64,000 nucleotides of DNA. Origin: Spartinivicinus ruber. Lineage in GTDB: Bacteria; Pseudomonadota; Gammaproteobacteria; Pseudomonadales; Zooshikellaceae. This document shows positions 36,598 through 46,308 of the stretch, piece by piece (the stretch's first letter is position 1; each line of letters starts with the position of its first letter). The stretch is taken from the NCBI RefSeq assembly GCF_011009015.1, contig NZ_CP048878.1, forward strand, positions 5,176,354-5,240,353, in the 5' to 3' direction. Made by a program: the position numbers and the translations under genes. Under the pieces are notes generated by a model. The model saw only the letters and a program-made list of their open reading frames with translations. It searched no databases and had not been told where the DNA came from.

Positions 36598-36616
36598 GAA
36601 AATGATTCTCATTTAC
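36598..36616. promoter_or_regulatory. Fur box candidate upstream of the 301-aa secreted protein
   Basis: GAAAATGATTCTCATTTAC matches the 19-bp GATAATGATAATCATTATC consensus at 14 positions and lies about 110 bp upstream of the start at 36489 on the minus strand. This suggests iron-dependent repression. Confidence 0.6.
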
Positions 36617-36764
36617 AACAGATAAGTAATCCAGTTTTGTAAAAAAATGTAGCTGCAAGGCAGTGCACAACGCCTTGCTATATTCCCTTTAAAAAGTAGG
36701 GATTATCATCATGATATTAATACGCCAATACGCGTATATTTAAGGGCCCTCTAATAATTTGGTG

Positions 36765-37538
36765 TCAACTACTTGAAAGAACGTACTTCTCACGTCTTAC
36801 TTGCTTGATTGGAAAACCCTTCTCATTTTGAAGCAATACAGCAGCAGCATCAATCATTGCTGGATTGCCGCACAAAAATACGATTGTATTCTCTGGATTT
36901 AAATCCAATTCAGACAGAAGTGTTTGTACATAGCTTTTTTTAGAGGTGTAATGATTATTTAAATGTAAATGCTCGCTATCAAAAATAGAGTCACTCACCT
37001 CTTGCCGGCTAAAGCAAACCCAGTAATGTACATTAGTAAATTCTGCAGCCAGCTCTGAAAAGTCTTGATGATAAAATAAGTGGGACGGGGTCCTGACACC
37101 CATTACAATATCAATTTGACAGTCTTGTTTAGCCAATTGCTTCAGCTCAGGAATCATCGCTCGATAAGGCGCGATACCTGTACCAGTTCCAACCAATACA
37201 ATGCGACTGGGTAACTGTTCTGGCAAGATCAACCGCCCATAAGGCCCCATCATTTCTAATTGATCGCCTGGTTGCATATTAGTCAAATATTGGCTGGCGC
37301 GGCCACCTTCTACTAAAGCGACCGACATTTCTAACAGACCTTGCTTCTGAGCCAACAGAGGACTTGACGCAATACTATAACTTCGTTTAATAATCTGTTG
37401 CTGCCATGGAATTTGCAGAGAAATAAATTGCCCAGAAATAAACTGGAAGCTAGTATCTGGGAGTGAAAACCGAAAACCAAGTACATTTTCAGCCAGTTCA
37501 TATTGTTCAACCAAGGTCATCTGGTAAGTTGACCCCAT
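36765..37538 (-). CDS. Ferredoxin-NADP reductase-like flavin oxidoreductase
   Basis: 257 residues of the FNR superfamily. FAD-binding barrel with RSYSIASSP (about 52-60) and GGRASQYL; NADP-binding domain starting VLVGTGTGIAPYRAMIPE (about 115-132), MGVRTPSHLFY and CGNPAMIDAAA (about 223-233). It lacks an N-terminal iron-sulphur or heme domain, so it is a stand-alone reductase handing electrons to a separate partner. Strong ribosome site (GGGAGG, 6 nt). Ends KQVRREKYV. The electron acceptor is not evident. Reported as family-level call only. Confidence 0.92.
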   Translation of the reverse strand: MGSTYQMTLVEQYELAENVLGFRFSLPDTSFQFISGQFISLQIPWQQQIIKRSYSIASSPLLAQKQGLLEMSVALVEGGRASQYLTNMQPGDQLEMMGPYGRLILPEQLPSRIVLVGTGTGIAPYRAMIPELKQLAKQDCQIDIVMGVRTPSHLFYHQDFSELAAEFTNVHYWVCFSRQEVSDSIFDSEHLHLNNHYTSKKSYVQTLLSELDLNPENTIVFLCGNPAMIDAAAVLLQNEKGFPIKQVRREKYVLSSS

Positions 37539-37692
37539 ATTTACCTCCCTTTATTTTGCTAGCTTTTACAATATAGGGTTTTGCATAAGCCTCAAGTGAA
37601 TCCACAACTCTTGAGGTAATTCTATATTACCGCCAATTACACCAACATGCTATTTCCTACTAGTTACCAACAAACCCTAAATAGCCTTTCGA

Positions 37693-38226
37693 TTAGGATA
37701 AATGGCGTTCCTCCAGACTACGTAGCATTCTAGCCAAACAAAACCGGATTGGTCTTACCAACTCCAAATAAGCCCGGCTAAAACATTGCTCAGTAATTAA
37801 CTGCTGCTTTTTTGCACACATCAAAAAATGACAGCCTTCATCAAAAAGCAATACCATCCGAATTAACTGCCAGATAGTAGGATCATTCCAAGGAACATCG
37901 ACCAGCTTTTTTTGTTTTGATAAATGGTTTAACCAATTAGGCATTTCTTTTTTATAACGGCTTTTAATTTGACTCACATAATGGCTTAGTAGTTGATGCT
38001 TGTCTTCTAAGAGTTTATTCCACTCCTGGCGTAACTCATTCTGAATAATTAGCATACCTCGATTATTGGATACCTGATCTGTAATATGTAGCACCCCTGC
38101 AAGATAGTTTACATCGGGTCGGTGCCGCGCAGCTTCTGGATGAAATAACTGCTTATAACCTAATGAAGTTGATAATTGAACGACTCCAAAAAAAGGCTTA
38201 TTGGAACTCGGGGTGATCTCTAACAT
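37693..38226 (-). CDS. Uncharacterised protein
   Basis: 177 residues, not recognised. No signal peptide or membrane segment. The region 75-110 is Lys-rich (HYVSQIKSRYKKEMPNWLNH) and the C-terminal helix is Arg-rich (LVRPIRFCLARMLRSLEERH). AGAGGT 8 nt upstream of the ATG supports the start. It is about 150 bp from the flavin reductase on the same strand. No motif suggesting function. Confidence 0.7.
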   Translation of the reverse strand: MLEITPSSNKPFFGVVQLSTSLGYKQLFHPEAARHRPDVNYLAGVLHITDQVSNNRGMLIIQNELRQEWNKLLEDKHQLLSHYVSQIKSRYKKEMPNWLNHLSKQKKLVDVPWNDPTIWQLIRMVLLFDEGCHFLMCAKKQQLITEQCFSRAYLELVRPIRFCLARMLRSLEERHLS

Positions 38227-38683
38227 CCTTTCTTACCTCTAAAATCCAGTCCTCTTTTTTTTATTTTCTGGATAGCATTGTTATTGGATATAAAATTTAA
38301 TGAAATCTATTTACAAAGTTTACATATATTTTTTTGGCTTCATGTAGAAGGCCTATATAAAACTATTAGGGTATAAACAAAACATTTTCTGCATTCTGCC
38401 ACTCGACTCCTGGCGTTTATAGGAGCTAGCTCACAGCAATCTGAGTCTTTACAATTCAATGTAAAAATTATGTTTGTTTCGACGTTTCCCCTTAGAAAAC
38501 CATCAACTACTTTCTAAGTAAGCAGCTCATCCGTATTGACGATCAATCAACCAATCTGCAGTGCTACTTGGTACATCCTTCAGCATTATGTAGTTATACT
38601 TCACTAACTGTGTTTAGTAAGGCAATAAAACTATACTATAGTTCACTTGGTTTTCACTTTGTGTTTTGTCTGGAGTAGGCATT
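38227..38683. other. Intergenic region before the CdsA-like gene
   Basis: About 450 bp between divergent genes. A GGAG ribosome site for the CdsA-like gene sits at its right end. I see no tRNA, repeat or ORF beyond 15 codons with a ribosome site. Confidence 0.5.
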
Positions 38684-39607
38684 ATGTCATTACCTCCTGT
38701 TATCTTACAGGTTTTTGCAGGTATTTATGGACTGTTGATCATAGCTTCGCTCGTCTGTTATGGGCTGGGCTTGAAACAACGAGATGTAACAGAACTTAAG
38801 CAACGCATCAACTCTTGGTGGGTCATGGTGTCAGTAATTCTTGCTTGTTTTGCTATAGGCGAAGGATTCACCATTGCCGCCATTGGTGTATTAAGCTACT
38901 TAGCATTTAAAGAGTTTGTTTCTATTATTCCCACCCGTCGTACTGATCATCGACCAATCTTTTGGGCTTATATTGCTATTCCCATTCAGTTTTATTGGAT
39001 ATACATCGGCTGGTACGGCATGTTTATTGTTTTTATTCCAATGTACATGATGCTATTTATCCCGATGCGAATGGTGCTCATCGGCAATACCAAACAGTTC
39101 ACTGTTGCTGCCAGTACTATTAACTGGCTATTATTGCTCACTGTCTTTTCTTTAGGCCATATGGCTTATTTAATTCAGCTACCAACCAATGAAAGCGTAT
39201 TTACAGGCTTAGGGTTGGTACTTTTTCTGCTGCTACTCACTCAGTTCAATGATGTTGCACAGTTCACTTTTGGTAAGCTCTTTGGTAAAAATAAAGTACT
39301 TGCAGCTGTAAGCCCGAAAAAAACTATCGAAGGCTTATTAGGCGGTATATTTGCAACAACCATTCTGGCTGTTCTGCTCGCTCCCTTATTAACCCCACTT
39401 AATTTGACCTATAGTATTTGTGCGGGATTACTAATCAGCCTCTTTGGGTTTATTGGTGATGTTTCTATTTCAGCAGTCAAACGCGACTTAGGTATCAAAG
39501 ATTCCGGCTCAATGATACCCGGCCATGGTGGTGTTTTAGACCGTGTTGACAGTTTAACCTTTACTGCCCCTTTGTTTTTTCATTTTATTCGTTATTTACA
39601 CTATTAA
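38684..39607 (+). CDS. CdsA-like phosphatidate cytidylyltransferase
   Basis: 307 residues from the ATG at 38684, chosen because GGAG lies 8 nt upstream (a TTG start at 38666 would be six codons longer). About eight membrane segments. The CDS signature is at the C terminus: SAVKRDLGIKDSGSMIPGHG then GVLDRVDSLTF (about 267-298), and an earlier SPKKTIEGLLGGIF. The enzyme makes CDP-diacylglycerol from phosphatidic acid and CTP in the inner membrane. It probably is a second, YnbB-like copy rather than the housekeeping cdsA, since it is not next to ispU or dxr. A PlsC-like gene starts about 100 bp downstream. Confidence 0.93.
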   Translation: MSLPPVILQVFAGIYGLLIIASLVCYGLGLKQRDVTELKQRINSWWVMVSVILACFAIGEGFTIAAIGVLSYLAFKEFVSIIPTRRTDHRPIFWAYIAIPIQFYWIYIGWYGMFIVFIPMYMMLFIPMRMVLIGNTKQFTVAASTINWLLLLTVFSLGHMAYLIQLPTNESVFTGLGLVLFLLLLTQFNDVAQFTFGKLFGKNKVLAAVSPKKTIEGLLGGIFATTILAVLLAPLLTPLNLTYSICAGLLISLFGFIGDVSISAVKRDLGIKDSGSMIPGHGGVLDRVDSLTFTAPLFFHFIRYLHY

Positions 39608-39704
39608 GACATTTCAAAAAATGTACTTTTTATATTAAACCTTATACTTTGGCTAAAAAAGCATCATTAACTAACTAATTTGAAAGTATTGGAAAAACCG
39701 ACTA

Positions 39705-40349
39705 ATGAAAAATTGGTTAAAAATCTTATTCTTTACATTATTGGTCAGGCCGATCGTCTTTTTCATTATTGGCCTGAATGTTCACAACAAGAAAAATTTA
39801 CCTAACCAAGGTCCCGCTATTCTGGCAGCTAATCATAATAGCCATTTAGATACAATGGTATTAATGAGTTTATTTCCTCTTAAGCAACTTTACCGATTAC
39901 GACCGGTTGCTGCCGCAGACTATTTTATGAAAAACCGTTGGCTTTGCTGGTTTTCATCAAAAGTATTAAATATTATTCCCATCCATCGAGATGGCTCTAT
40001 TCCCAAAGAATCGGTATTAGATGAGTGCCATCAAGCGTTAACCAATGGAGATATTTTAATCCTATTTCCTGAAGGGAGCCGTGGTAAAGCTGAACAATTA
40101 GGTGAATTTAAAAAAGGTATTTTTCATCTGGCAAGCACTCATCAAACCGCCAAGGTTATCCCTATATTCACTTACGGTTTAGGCAAATCACTACCTAAAG
40201 GGGAAAAGCTACTGGTTCCTTTCTTTAGTGATGTTGTCATTGGCTCACCGCTTGCCCAACATGACGAAAGCCAAGCATTCATGGCTGCACTTAATCAGCA
40301 AATGCAACAACTGGCAAAGCAGGTGAATACTGGACGAATTTTGGACTAG
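39705..40349 (+). CDS. PlsC-family 1-acylglycerol-3-phosphate acyltransferase
   Basis: 214 residues. Motif I NHNSHLDTMVLM (about 43-54; NHxSxxD type), motif III LFPEGSRGKAEQLGEFKKG (about 119-137), with a membrane-anchoring N-terminal segment (FFTLLVRPIVFFIIGLNV). Acyltransferases of this family make phosphatidic acid from lysophosphatidic acid, the substrate of the CdsA-like enzyme encoded 97 bp upstream; the pair suggests a dedicated lipid-synthesis unit. Confidence 0.92.
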   Translation: MKNWLKILFFTLLVRPIVFFIIGLNVHNKKNLPNQGPAILAANHNSHLDTMVLMSLFPLKQLYRLRPVAAADYFMKNRWLCWFSSKVLNIIPIHRDGSIPKESVLDECHQALTNGDILILFPEGSRGKAEQLGEFKKGIFHLASTHQTAKVIPIFTYGLGKSLPKGEKLLVPFFSDVVIGSPLAQHDESQAFMAALNQQMQQLAKQVNTGRILD

Positions 40350-40582
40350 TAGATCAATTGGTTATAGAAAAGCAAGGAACGATACCTACCAAAATAAACA
40401 CCATTTATCATCGCCTTGCATTCTTTATCAGTAGAATTTATTTTACTAGCACTTTTTTCAACACACTTCGGTAATTACTTAACAAAATAGGTGAGCCTCA
40501 CAATTTAATAGTGACACGATTCATATAAAATTGCACAAAATTTAACCATATATACAAATTGTTACGTACGAGGAACTCTTCA

Positions 40583-41323
40583 ATGAAGCTTGGTCGCTGT
40601 ATCGCCGGTTTATTAAGCATTTTCGCTTTAGCAAATACTTCTGCTCAATCCATTCACTTGGTGACTGAGCCATTCCCTCCATTAAATATGACAATTACAG
40701 ACAGCACCTTTGGGCGCAATCAAAAAGTTACTGGCTTTGCCACTGATATTGTTCGCGAAGTATTCAACCGTTCAGCTCTTGAAAACGAGCTAGAAATTAC
40801 TTTATATGCTTCCTGGGATCGCGGCTTTAACAAAGCTCTAACCAAACCAAGCTATGGTATTTACTCTGCATTCAGAACCCCGGAGCGTGAGCAAAAATTT
40901 AAATGGGTTGGTCCTTTATTTAAAGAAGATTGGATTATTTTAACCAACCCCGAAAGTGATATTAAAATTACCAATCTAGAAGATTTAAAAAAATATCGGG
41001 TCGGTAGTTTTGCATCTGACCCCATCAGCGACTACCTGAAAGAGAAAGGCATTAAAGTTGACACTGCGCAAAATGATGTAGTTAATGTCACTAAATTAAA
41101 ACTAAAGAAAATTGATGTATGGGCAACCAGCTCACTTTCAGGCCCCTATATAGCCAAGCGTCAAAACATGAAGCTAACTAATGTGTTCACCTTTCATTCA
41201 AATGGTTTATGGCTAGCCATGAATAAACAAACTGATGATCGAACTATCAGCCAGTTAAATGCAACATTAAAGCAAATGCAAAGCCGGGGTGAAGTACAAA
41301 AGATCATTAATGAATATAAATAG
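40583..41323 (+). CDS. Periplasmic solute-binding protein (SBP_bac_3 family)
   Basis: 246 residues from ATG 40583, supported by GAGGA with 8-nt spacing; a longer TTG start exists at 40559. Signal peptide MKLGRCIAGLLSIFALANTS, then a PBP type-2 fold (IHLVTEPFPPLNM; TGFATDIVREVFN; YSAFRTPEREQKFKWVGPL; KKYRVGSFASDPISDYL). Different from the pair at 24-26 kb. No ABC permease genes nearby. A terminator follows 35 bp downstream. Confidence 0.9.
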   Translation: MKLGRCIAGLLSIFALANTSAQSIHLVTEPFPPLNMTITDSTFGRNQKVTGFATDIVREVFNRSALENELEITLYASWDRGFNKALTKPSYGIYSAFRTPEREQKFKWVGPLFKEDWIILTNPESDIKITNLEDLKKYRVGSFASDPISDYLKEKGIKVDTAQNDVVNVTKLKLKKIDVWATSSLSGPYIAKRQNMKLTNVFTFHSNGLWLAMNKQTDDRTISQLNATLKQMQSRGEVQKIINEYK

Positions 41324-41327
41324 TTAA

Positions 41328-41345
41328 TCATTCGCGAAGAATATA
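41328..41345 (+). repeat. Copy of the TCATTCnCGAAG dispersed motif
   Basis: TCATTCGCGAAGAATATA, between the binding-protein stop codon and its terminator. Confidence 0.65.
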
Positions 41346-41358
41346 GCTATCATAGCCT

Positions 41359-41390
41359 AAGCCACTGCAACTGCAGTGGCTTTTTATTTT
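41359..41390 (+). terminator. Rho-independent terminator
   Basis: AAGCCACTGC / GCAGTGGCTT perfect 10-bp stem, 4-nt loop, followed by a T-rich run (TTTTTATTTTT). Downstream of the binding-protein gene. A second stem-loop TTTTGCCT / AGGCAAAA (41388-41410) overlaps its U tail. Confidence 0.88.
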
Positions 41391-41455
41391 TGCCTCTTGA
41401 ATAGGCAAAAGGTATATTGTGCCAACATAAATCACCTAACTAGGCTTAATATACA

Positions 41456-42046
41456 GTGGCGCAACTTTACTTCTACTATTCCACCATGAACGCAGGCAAG
41501 TCCACCTCTTTATTACAATCGGCTTATAACTATAAAGAACGTGGAATGAATGCCTTGCTGTTTACTGCTGCCATTGATGATCGCTATGCAATAGGTACGA
41601 TTACTTCAAGAATAGGCTTACAGGCGCCAGCACAACTCTTTAACGAGTCCAGCAATTTATTGAGTGAAATTGCTACCTTTCACGACCAAGAAACAATTGA
41701 TTGCGTGTTATTAGATGAAGCCCAGTTCTTAACCCGCGAACAAGTACAACAACTGTGTCATGTGGTGGATAAGCTGAATATCCCAGTGCTTTGTTATGGT
41801 TTAAGAACCGACTTTCAGGGTGAGCTATTCGAAGGTAGCCGCTACCTGCTTGCTTGGGCAGAAAAACTTAGCGAGCTGAAAACCGTTTGTCACTGCGGCA
41901 GCAAAGCAACAATGGTCGTTCGCACAGGGGCTGATGGACAAGTGATAACCGAAGGTTCACAAGTAGAAATTGGCGGCAACGAACGCTATGTCTCGTTATG
42001 CCGCCTACATTTTCATCAAGCGCAGCAAACCAAGTCGATTAATTAG
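41456..42046 (+). CDS. tdk: Thymidine kinase (type II)
   Basis: 196 residues, GTG start. P-loop [14 protein letters not shown] (about 8-21), catalytic/lid region [14 protein letters not shown] (about 85-98), [13 protein letters not shown] (about 112-124) and a zinc-binding segment with [12 protein letters not shown] (about 145-156) and C/H near the C terminus (SLCRLHFH). Phosphorylates thymidine to dTMP in the salvage pathway; same size as E. coli Tdk (205). Sits between the binding protein terminator and a convergent FAD oxidase. Confidence 0.96.
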   Translation: MAQLYFYYSTMNAGKSTSLLQSAYNYKERGMNALLFTAAIDDRYAIGTITSRIGLQAPAQLFNESSNLLSEIATFHDQETIDCVLLDEAQFLTREQVQQLCHVVDKLNIPVLCYGLRTDFQGELFEGSRYLLAWAEKLSELKTVCHCGSKATMVVRTGADGQVITEGSQVEIGGNERYVSLCRLHFHQAQQTKSIN

Positions 42047-42072
42047 TGTTTTTACAGTCAAAACAGTGATAT

Positions 42073-43335
42073 TTAAATAGTGTTTACAGGCCTTTTGATA
42101 TACATCTTTCGCTGTATATCAAAAGGTGTATCCTGGGCATCTTTCGAAGTAATTAGCTGGGTAATAAGCTCAGCTGAACTTAGCGCATGGGTCCAACCCA
42201 ACATTCCATGCCCAGTATTCATCCAGAGGTTGGCAAACTTGCTTTGGCCTATCAGTGGTAGACTGTCAGGAGTAACCGGGCGCATTCCACACCATTGCTC
42301 CAATATCTGGTTATAATTGCCTGCCTCTGGCAACAACTGACGTGCAGCAGCTAGCATCTTGTTGATGGCTGTTGGACGAATACGATACTCCCAACCTGAA
42401 AATTCAGCAAATCCAGCAATTCGTAATCGGTTGCCAAGACGACAGTACACCATTTTTCTTTGGGTATCAGTAATTGAAATATCTGGGCATTTATCTGTTG
42501 CTGGAACAGTCAAACTATAACCTTTCATTGGATAAATCGGCAGTCTGATACCCACCTTTCGAGCCAACTGAACACTGCCACATCCACCAGCTATCAAATA
42601 CTGATCTGCCTGTACTGGTCCAGTAGACGTACTCAGCTGCAAAACCCGCCCCGATTCAACCTGGATATCAGTCACAGGGCTCTCCATCCTTGCTTTAAAG
42701 CCCTGGTGCTGCTGAAGTCTACCGTAAAGTTGCCGACAAAAAAGTGCAGCATCACCACACTCATCTGCTGGCTGAATTAATGCACCAATCGCATTGGCCG
42801 CCCAACCATGAATACCTGGAATTTCCTGCAGTTCTTGTGTAGACAGTTGTTGTGTAGAAAGTTGCTGGTTAGCAGAATTCTCACAGGCCTGATACCAACT
42901 ATTCTGATCAAAGTAGAGATAGAGTTTTCCAGAAGCACGGTGTTCAAATGACAATCCCAACTCGTGCTGCAATGAAGCCATTAGCTCTCTTGAGCGACTA
43001 CCCAACTGTTTCATGAAAAAAGCAGATTTTTTACTGCGAGCACTGCGGGAACAGGCCAACAACTTTAAGCCCCAAGTTAAGAAGTCAGCACCTATTTCAT
43101 GGGTTATTGCTAGCGCCGGATCTCGCCCCAAAATGGCCATAGGAATCTGCCGAAGTAATGTCGGCTGGTTAATTGGAATGTCATAGTGGTAAGAGAGCTG
43201 TCCACCATTGGCATGGCTACAACCCGCTGCTGGCTCAGCTGCCTGATCCAGTAGCTCCACCTCAACCCCTTGTTGTAATAACATCCAGGCAGAGCTAAGA
43301 CCTATAACTCCTGCACCAATGACAACAACCTTCAT
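42073..43335 (-). CDS. FAD-dependent D-amino-acid dehydrogenase-like protein (DadA family)
   Basis: 420 residues. FAD-binding Rossmann start VVIGAGVIGLSSAWMLLQQG, then GCSHANGGQLSYHYDIP and a C-terminal FAD-binding end with GMRPVTPDSLPLIGQ and NTGHGMLGWTHALSSAELI, all as in DadA. DadA oxidises D-amino acids in the membrane-associated electron chain, but other members of this family act on related amines. No alanine racemase or Lrp gene is adjacent; a LysR-type regulator is divergent with 94 bp between the starts, so the substrate may differ from D-alanine. Confidence 0.9.
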   Translation of the reverse strand: MKVVVIGAGVIGLSSAWMLLQQGVEVELLDQAAEPAAGCSHANGGQLSYHYDIPINQPTLLRQIPMAILGRDPALAITHEIGADFLTWGLKLLACSRSARSKKSAFFMKQLGSRSRELMASLQHELGLSFEHRASGKLYLYFDQNSWYQACENSANQQLSTQQLSTQELQEIPGIHGWAANAIGALIQPADECGDAALFCRQLYGRLQQHQGFKARMESPVTDIQVESGRVLQLSTSTGPVQADQYLIAGGCGSVQLARKVGIRLPIYPMKGYSLTVPATDKCPDISITDTQRKMVYCRLGNRLRIAGFAEFSGWEYRIRPTAINKMLAAARQLLPEAGNYNQILEQWCGMRPVTPDSLPLIGQSKFANLWMNTGHGMLGWTHALSSAELITQLITSKDAQDTPFDIQRKMYIKRPVNTI

Positions 43336-43429
43336 TTTTCAAAATCCTAAGCTGGTTTAACTAGCTATTGTCGAAGAAACCAACCATAAGGAATAATAGA
43401 AATAAATACATTTGGTATAACTCAAAGTT

Positions 43430-44317
43430 ATGTTCCTTTCAGCCCGTCATATAGAGATTTTCATTGCTATTATGCGAGCCGGCTCGTTAAGCGAAGCTGC
43501 CCGGCAACTACATATCTCCCAACCAGCAGTAACTAAGTCATTGCAACATGCTGAACAACGTCTTGGCTATCCTCTATTTCAACGGCTTGGCGGCAGGCTA
43601 CAACCTACACCAGAAGCGAAAACCTTGTTTAACGCTGCTCAAGATGTGGAACGTTCTCTACTACGGTTAAACCAACTAGGACAGCGAATGGCAACGCTTG
43701 AGCAAGGAACACTTGAGTTAATGGCACCACCAGCACTCGCGCAAGAGCTATTACCCTCACAAATCAGCCAGTTTCAACAGCGCTTTCCTCAGCTGCATAT
43801 ACGACTAGATGTACAACAAAATGCAGGCATTACCAACCGTATAGCCCAAGGAGAAGCAGAACTTGGCATTGTCCATTTTCCAGCCGACAACCCAGGGCTA
43901 ATGATAGAGTCACTGGGTAACAGTTGTATTGTTGCGTTAATGCAGCAGGATCACCCTTTAGCATCATCTGAGGTTTTAACACGAAAACAACTGATGAATG
44001 CTTCTGTTATCTGGTGTTCTGGAAATACTTGGTGGGCAAACCTAATCGCACGCGAGTTACCTGGACTAAAACAGGAAAAGAGCCAAAACCAGGTCAACTA
44101 CTTTTCAGTAGCCTGTCGCATGGCTGCCCAGGGATTAGGTATAGCTTTAGTAGACCGTTACTCAATCCCCTCTTTGATACCGAGAGATTGTAAAGTATTG
44201 CCTATAGTGCCAGAGATACATGTATCATCAGGCGTAGTCTACCGACGTTATCAAGCATTATCACAGCCAGCTCGGTTATTTATTAATGCTCTACGTGAAG
44301 TATTACCTGATTATTAA
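43430..44317 (+). CDS. LysR-family transcriptional regulator
   Basis: 295 residues. Winged HTH at about 1-60 (ARHIEIFIAIMRAGSLSEAA, QLHISQPAVTKSLQHAEQRL), and an effector-binding domain with IAQGEAELGIVHFPADNPGL and SVACRMAAQGLGIALVD. Divergent from the DadA-like oxidase, so probably regulates it. The ligand is not predictable. Confidence 0.93.
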   Translation: MFLSARHIEIFIAIMRAGSLSEAARQLHISQPAVTKSLQHAEQRLGYPLFQRLGGRLQPTPEAKTLFNAAQDVERSLLRLNQLGQRMATLEQGTLELMAPPALAQELLPSQISQFQQRFPQLHIRLDVQQNAGITNRIAQGEAELGIVHFPADNPGLMIESLGNSCIVALMQQDHPLASSEVLTRKQLMNASVIWCSGNTWWANLIARELPGLKQEKSQNQVNYFSVACRMAAQGLGIALVDRYSIPSLIPRDCKVLPIVPEIHVSSGVVYRRYQALSQPARLFINALREVLPDY

Positions 44318-45098
44318 TCACTCATTAACAATGGGGCTGTTAACACTATTTGGACAACCACTGCCGTAAGCTATTTTTTCGCTCAGCAAGGCACAAGGAA
44401 TCATTATTGATATTTTAAATAAAATTTTTATGAGAAAATTTAAGCTAAGATTTATACGGCTAAAAATGAAGATATAGATCACTCTTCAAGATTACCTCAA
44501 ATCGACATTTTGACTATCACACACTTGAAGCATATAACTTAAGTGATTATTTTGACAACCAAATAGAAGCAATTACATCTAATAGTGAATATAAAATCCA
44601 TTCATTATAAATATATTTCTAATTATCTTTATATCAAATACCACACTCATTATTTAAAAAAATTACAGCAAAGACATTTTTTCAATAAAAAAAACACATC
44701 ATATAGACGATCCTTCAAAACGCCACAATCAAAAATATTAATTTTTCAAGTAAATCAGTATATTACTGCACCATATAAATTCATATATTATTTTCACCAA
44801 CCATATAATCACTAACAATTAATATGACACACAACACATTAAAGGCTTATTATATAAGAACGATAAATAATTAAGATAAGATTCCAACAAACATATATTC
44901 TTTAATTTAATACTTTAGTTTTTTACTTTTACTATAGGAGGATATAACAAAGCAATATCTAAGGCAGACAAAATATTCATTGTAAACCAACATGTTGTCT
45001 TTATCTATTTGGTCCAAACGCTAAAGAGAAAAGAGAGTGAAATGGCACTAAATCATTAACATTTACCCAAAGGATTAGTTATCTGATTAGGAGCGATC
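44318..45098. other. AT-rich spacer before the amidinotransferase gene
   Basis: About 780 bp, unusually AT-rich. A 45-codon frame without start (about 44471-44610; RHFDYHTLEAYNLSDYFDNQ) reads like protein and may be a gene remnant. The 76-codon ORF at 44585 is not supported. A perfect AGGAGG at 44936-44941 has no start codon after it. The amidinotransferase ribosome site AGGAG lies at the right end. Confidence 0.45.
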
Positions 45099-46283
45099 AT
45101 GAGCCTACAAGCCAAAACACTTGAGAAATCTTATTTAGAAACTACTGAGCCCCCACTACAACCCAATGCAGAGACTTCAAAGCTTGAAATATTACCCAAG
45201 TTTACTACGAGATGTCCTATCAAATCGTACAATGGCTGGGACCCATTAGAAGAAGTCATCGTTGGACGGCTTGAGGGAGCAACTGTTCCACCTGCTCACC
45301 CATCAGTAACATTTACTTTACCCAAGCTTAGTGGACGTATTCTTCGTCTCTTTTCTGGTCACCGATACCCTAGATATTTATACCACGCAGCTCAAAAGCA
45401 GCTACTTGCCTTTATAGAAATACTTATAGCAGAAGGTATTAAAGTACGGCGTCCAGACGTTTTGAATGGCAGAAAACCAATCATCCATCCCACATGGAAA
45501 AATCGTGGTTTTTGTACAGCATGTCCTCGCGATGGATTTCTCGTAGTTGGTAATGAGATTATTGAAACACCCATGGCTTGGCGTTCTAGATTCTTCGAGG
45601 GTTATGCCTATCGATCCCTATTTAAAGAATATTTTTCTCAAGGCGCTCGATGGACTGCAGCACCTCGCCCTGAACTATTAGATGAGCTTTTTGACAAAAG
45701 TTATTCTCCACCACTAGAAGGCGAGCCAATGCGCTACCTTCTTACTGAATTTGAACCAGTATTCGATGCAGCAGATTTTATTAGGTGCGGTCGCGATATT
45801 TTTGCAATGCGCTCAAACGTAACAAATTTATCAGGAATCGAGTGGTTACAACGACATCTTGGAGATACCTATCGAATTCATACACTCGAGTTTCGTTGTC
45901 GCACACCTATGCATATCGACTCCAGCTTCATGCCCCTCGCTCCAGGAAAGTTGCTAGTCAATCCAGACTATCTTGATGTAGCAAAACTGCCTCCTATGTT
46001 TAAATCGTGGGATATAATTATTGCTCCACGTCCAGTTATTCCTAAAGGGATGTTATTTAAATTTGCTTCTATGACTAGCGCTTGGATTAGTCTAAACGTA
46101 TTGATGCTTGATGAAGAGAGAGTTATTGTAGAGCAAGACCAAGTTCCTCTGATCAAGGAACTGAAGAAATATGGATTCAAACCTATCCCCTGTAAATTTG
46201 CAGATTATTTACCTTTCGGAGGAGCATTCCATTGCGCCACCTTAGATGTTCGACGTACAGGTGAGCTACAGAGTTATTTTTAG
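45099..46283 (+). CDS. Glycine/inosamine-type amidinotransferase (GATM-like)
   Basis: 394 residues. Whole-length similarity pattern to L-arginine:glycine amidinotransferase: EFEPVFDAADFIRCGRDIF with the catalytic Asp (Asp223 by spacing), RCRTPMHIDSSFMPL with His272, and GGAFHCATLDVRR with the nucleophilic Cys379. These enzymes move an amidino group from arginine to an amine, via a Cys-amidino intermediate, in creatine, streptomycin, phaseolotoxin and cyanotoxin (cylindrospermopsin, saxitoxin) pathways. AGGAG ribosome site 5 nt from the ATG. The metallophosphoesterase gene starts 25 bp after it, an operon. No polyketide or NRPS gene is visible within the window, so the acceptor is unknown. Likely makes a guanidino metabolite. 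Confidence 0.93.
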   Translation: MSLQAKTLEKSYLETTEPPLQPNAETSKLEILPKFTTRCPIKSYNGWDPLEEVIVGRLEGATVPPAHPSVTFTLPKLSGRILRLFSGHRYPRYLYHAAQKQLLAFIEILIAEGIKVRRPDVLNGRKPIIHPTWKNRGFCTACPRDGFLVVGNEIIETPMAWRSRFFEGYAYRSLFKEYFSQGARWTAAPRPELLDELFDKSYSPPLEGEPMRYLLTEFEPVFDAADFIRCGRDIFAMRSNVTNLSGIEWLQRHLGDTYRIHTLEFRCRTPMHIDSSFMPLAPGKLLVNPDYLDVAKLPPMFKSWDIIIAPRPVIPKGMLFKFASMTSAWISLNVLMLDEERVIVEQDQVPLIKELKKYGFKPIPCKFADYLPFGGAFHCATLDVRRTGELQSYF

Positions 46284-46308
46284 CCTAATTATCTATTAAA
46301 TATTAAAG

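Noticed and set aside
44585-44815. 76-codon ORF in AT-rich spacer
   Set aside because: Composition reflects AT bias; no ribosome site or recognisable domain.
44936-44941. Perfect AGGAGG Shine-Dalgarno
   Set aside because: No ATG, GTG or TTG at a usable distance; probably chance in A/G-rich sequence.
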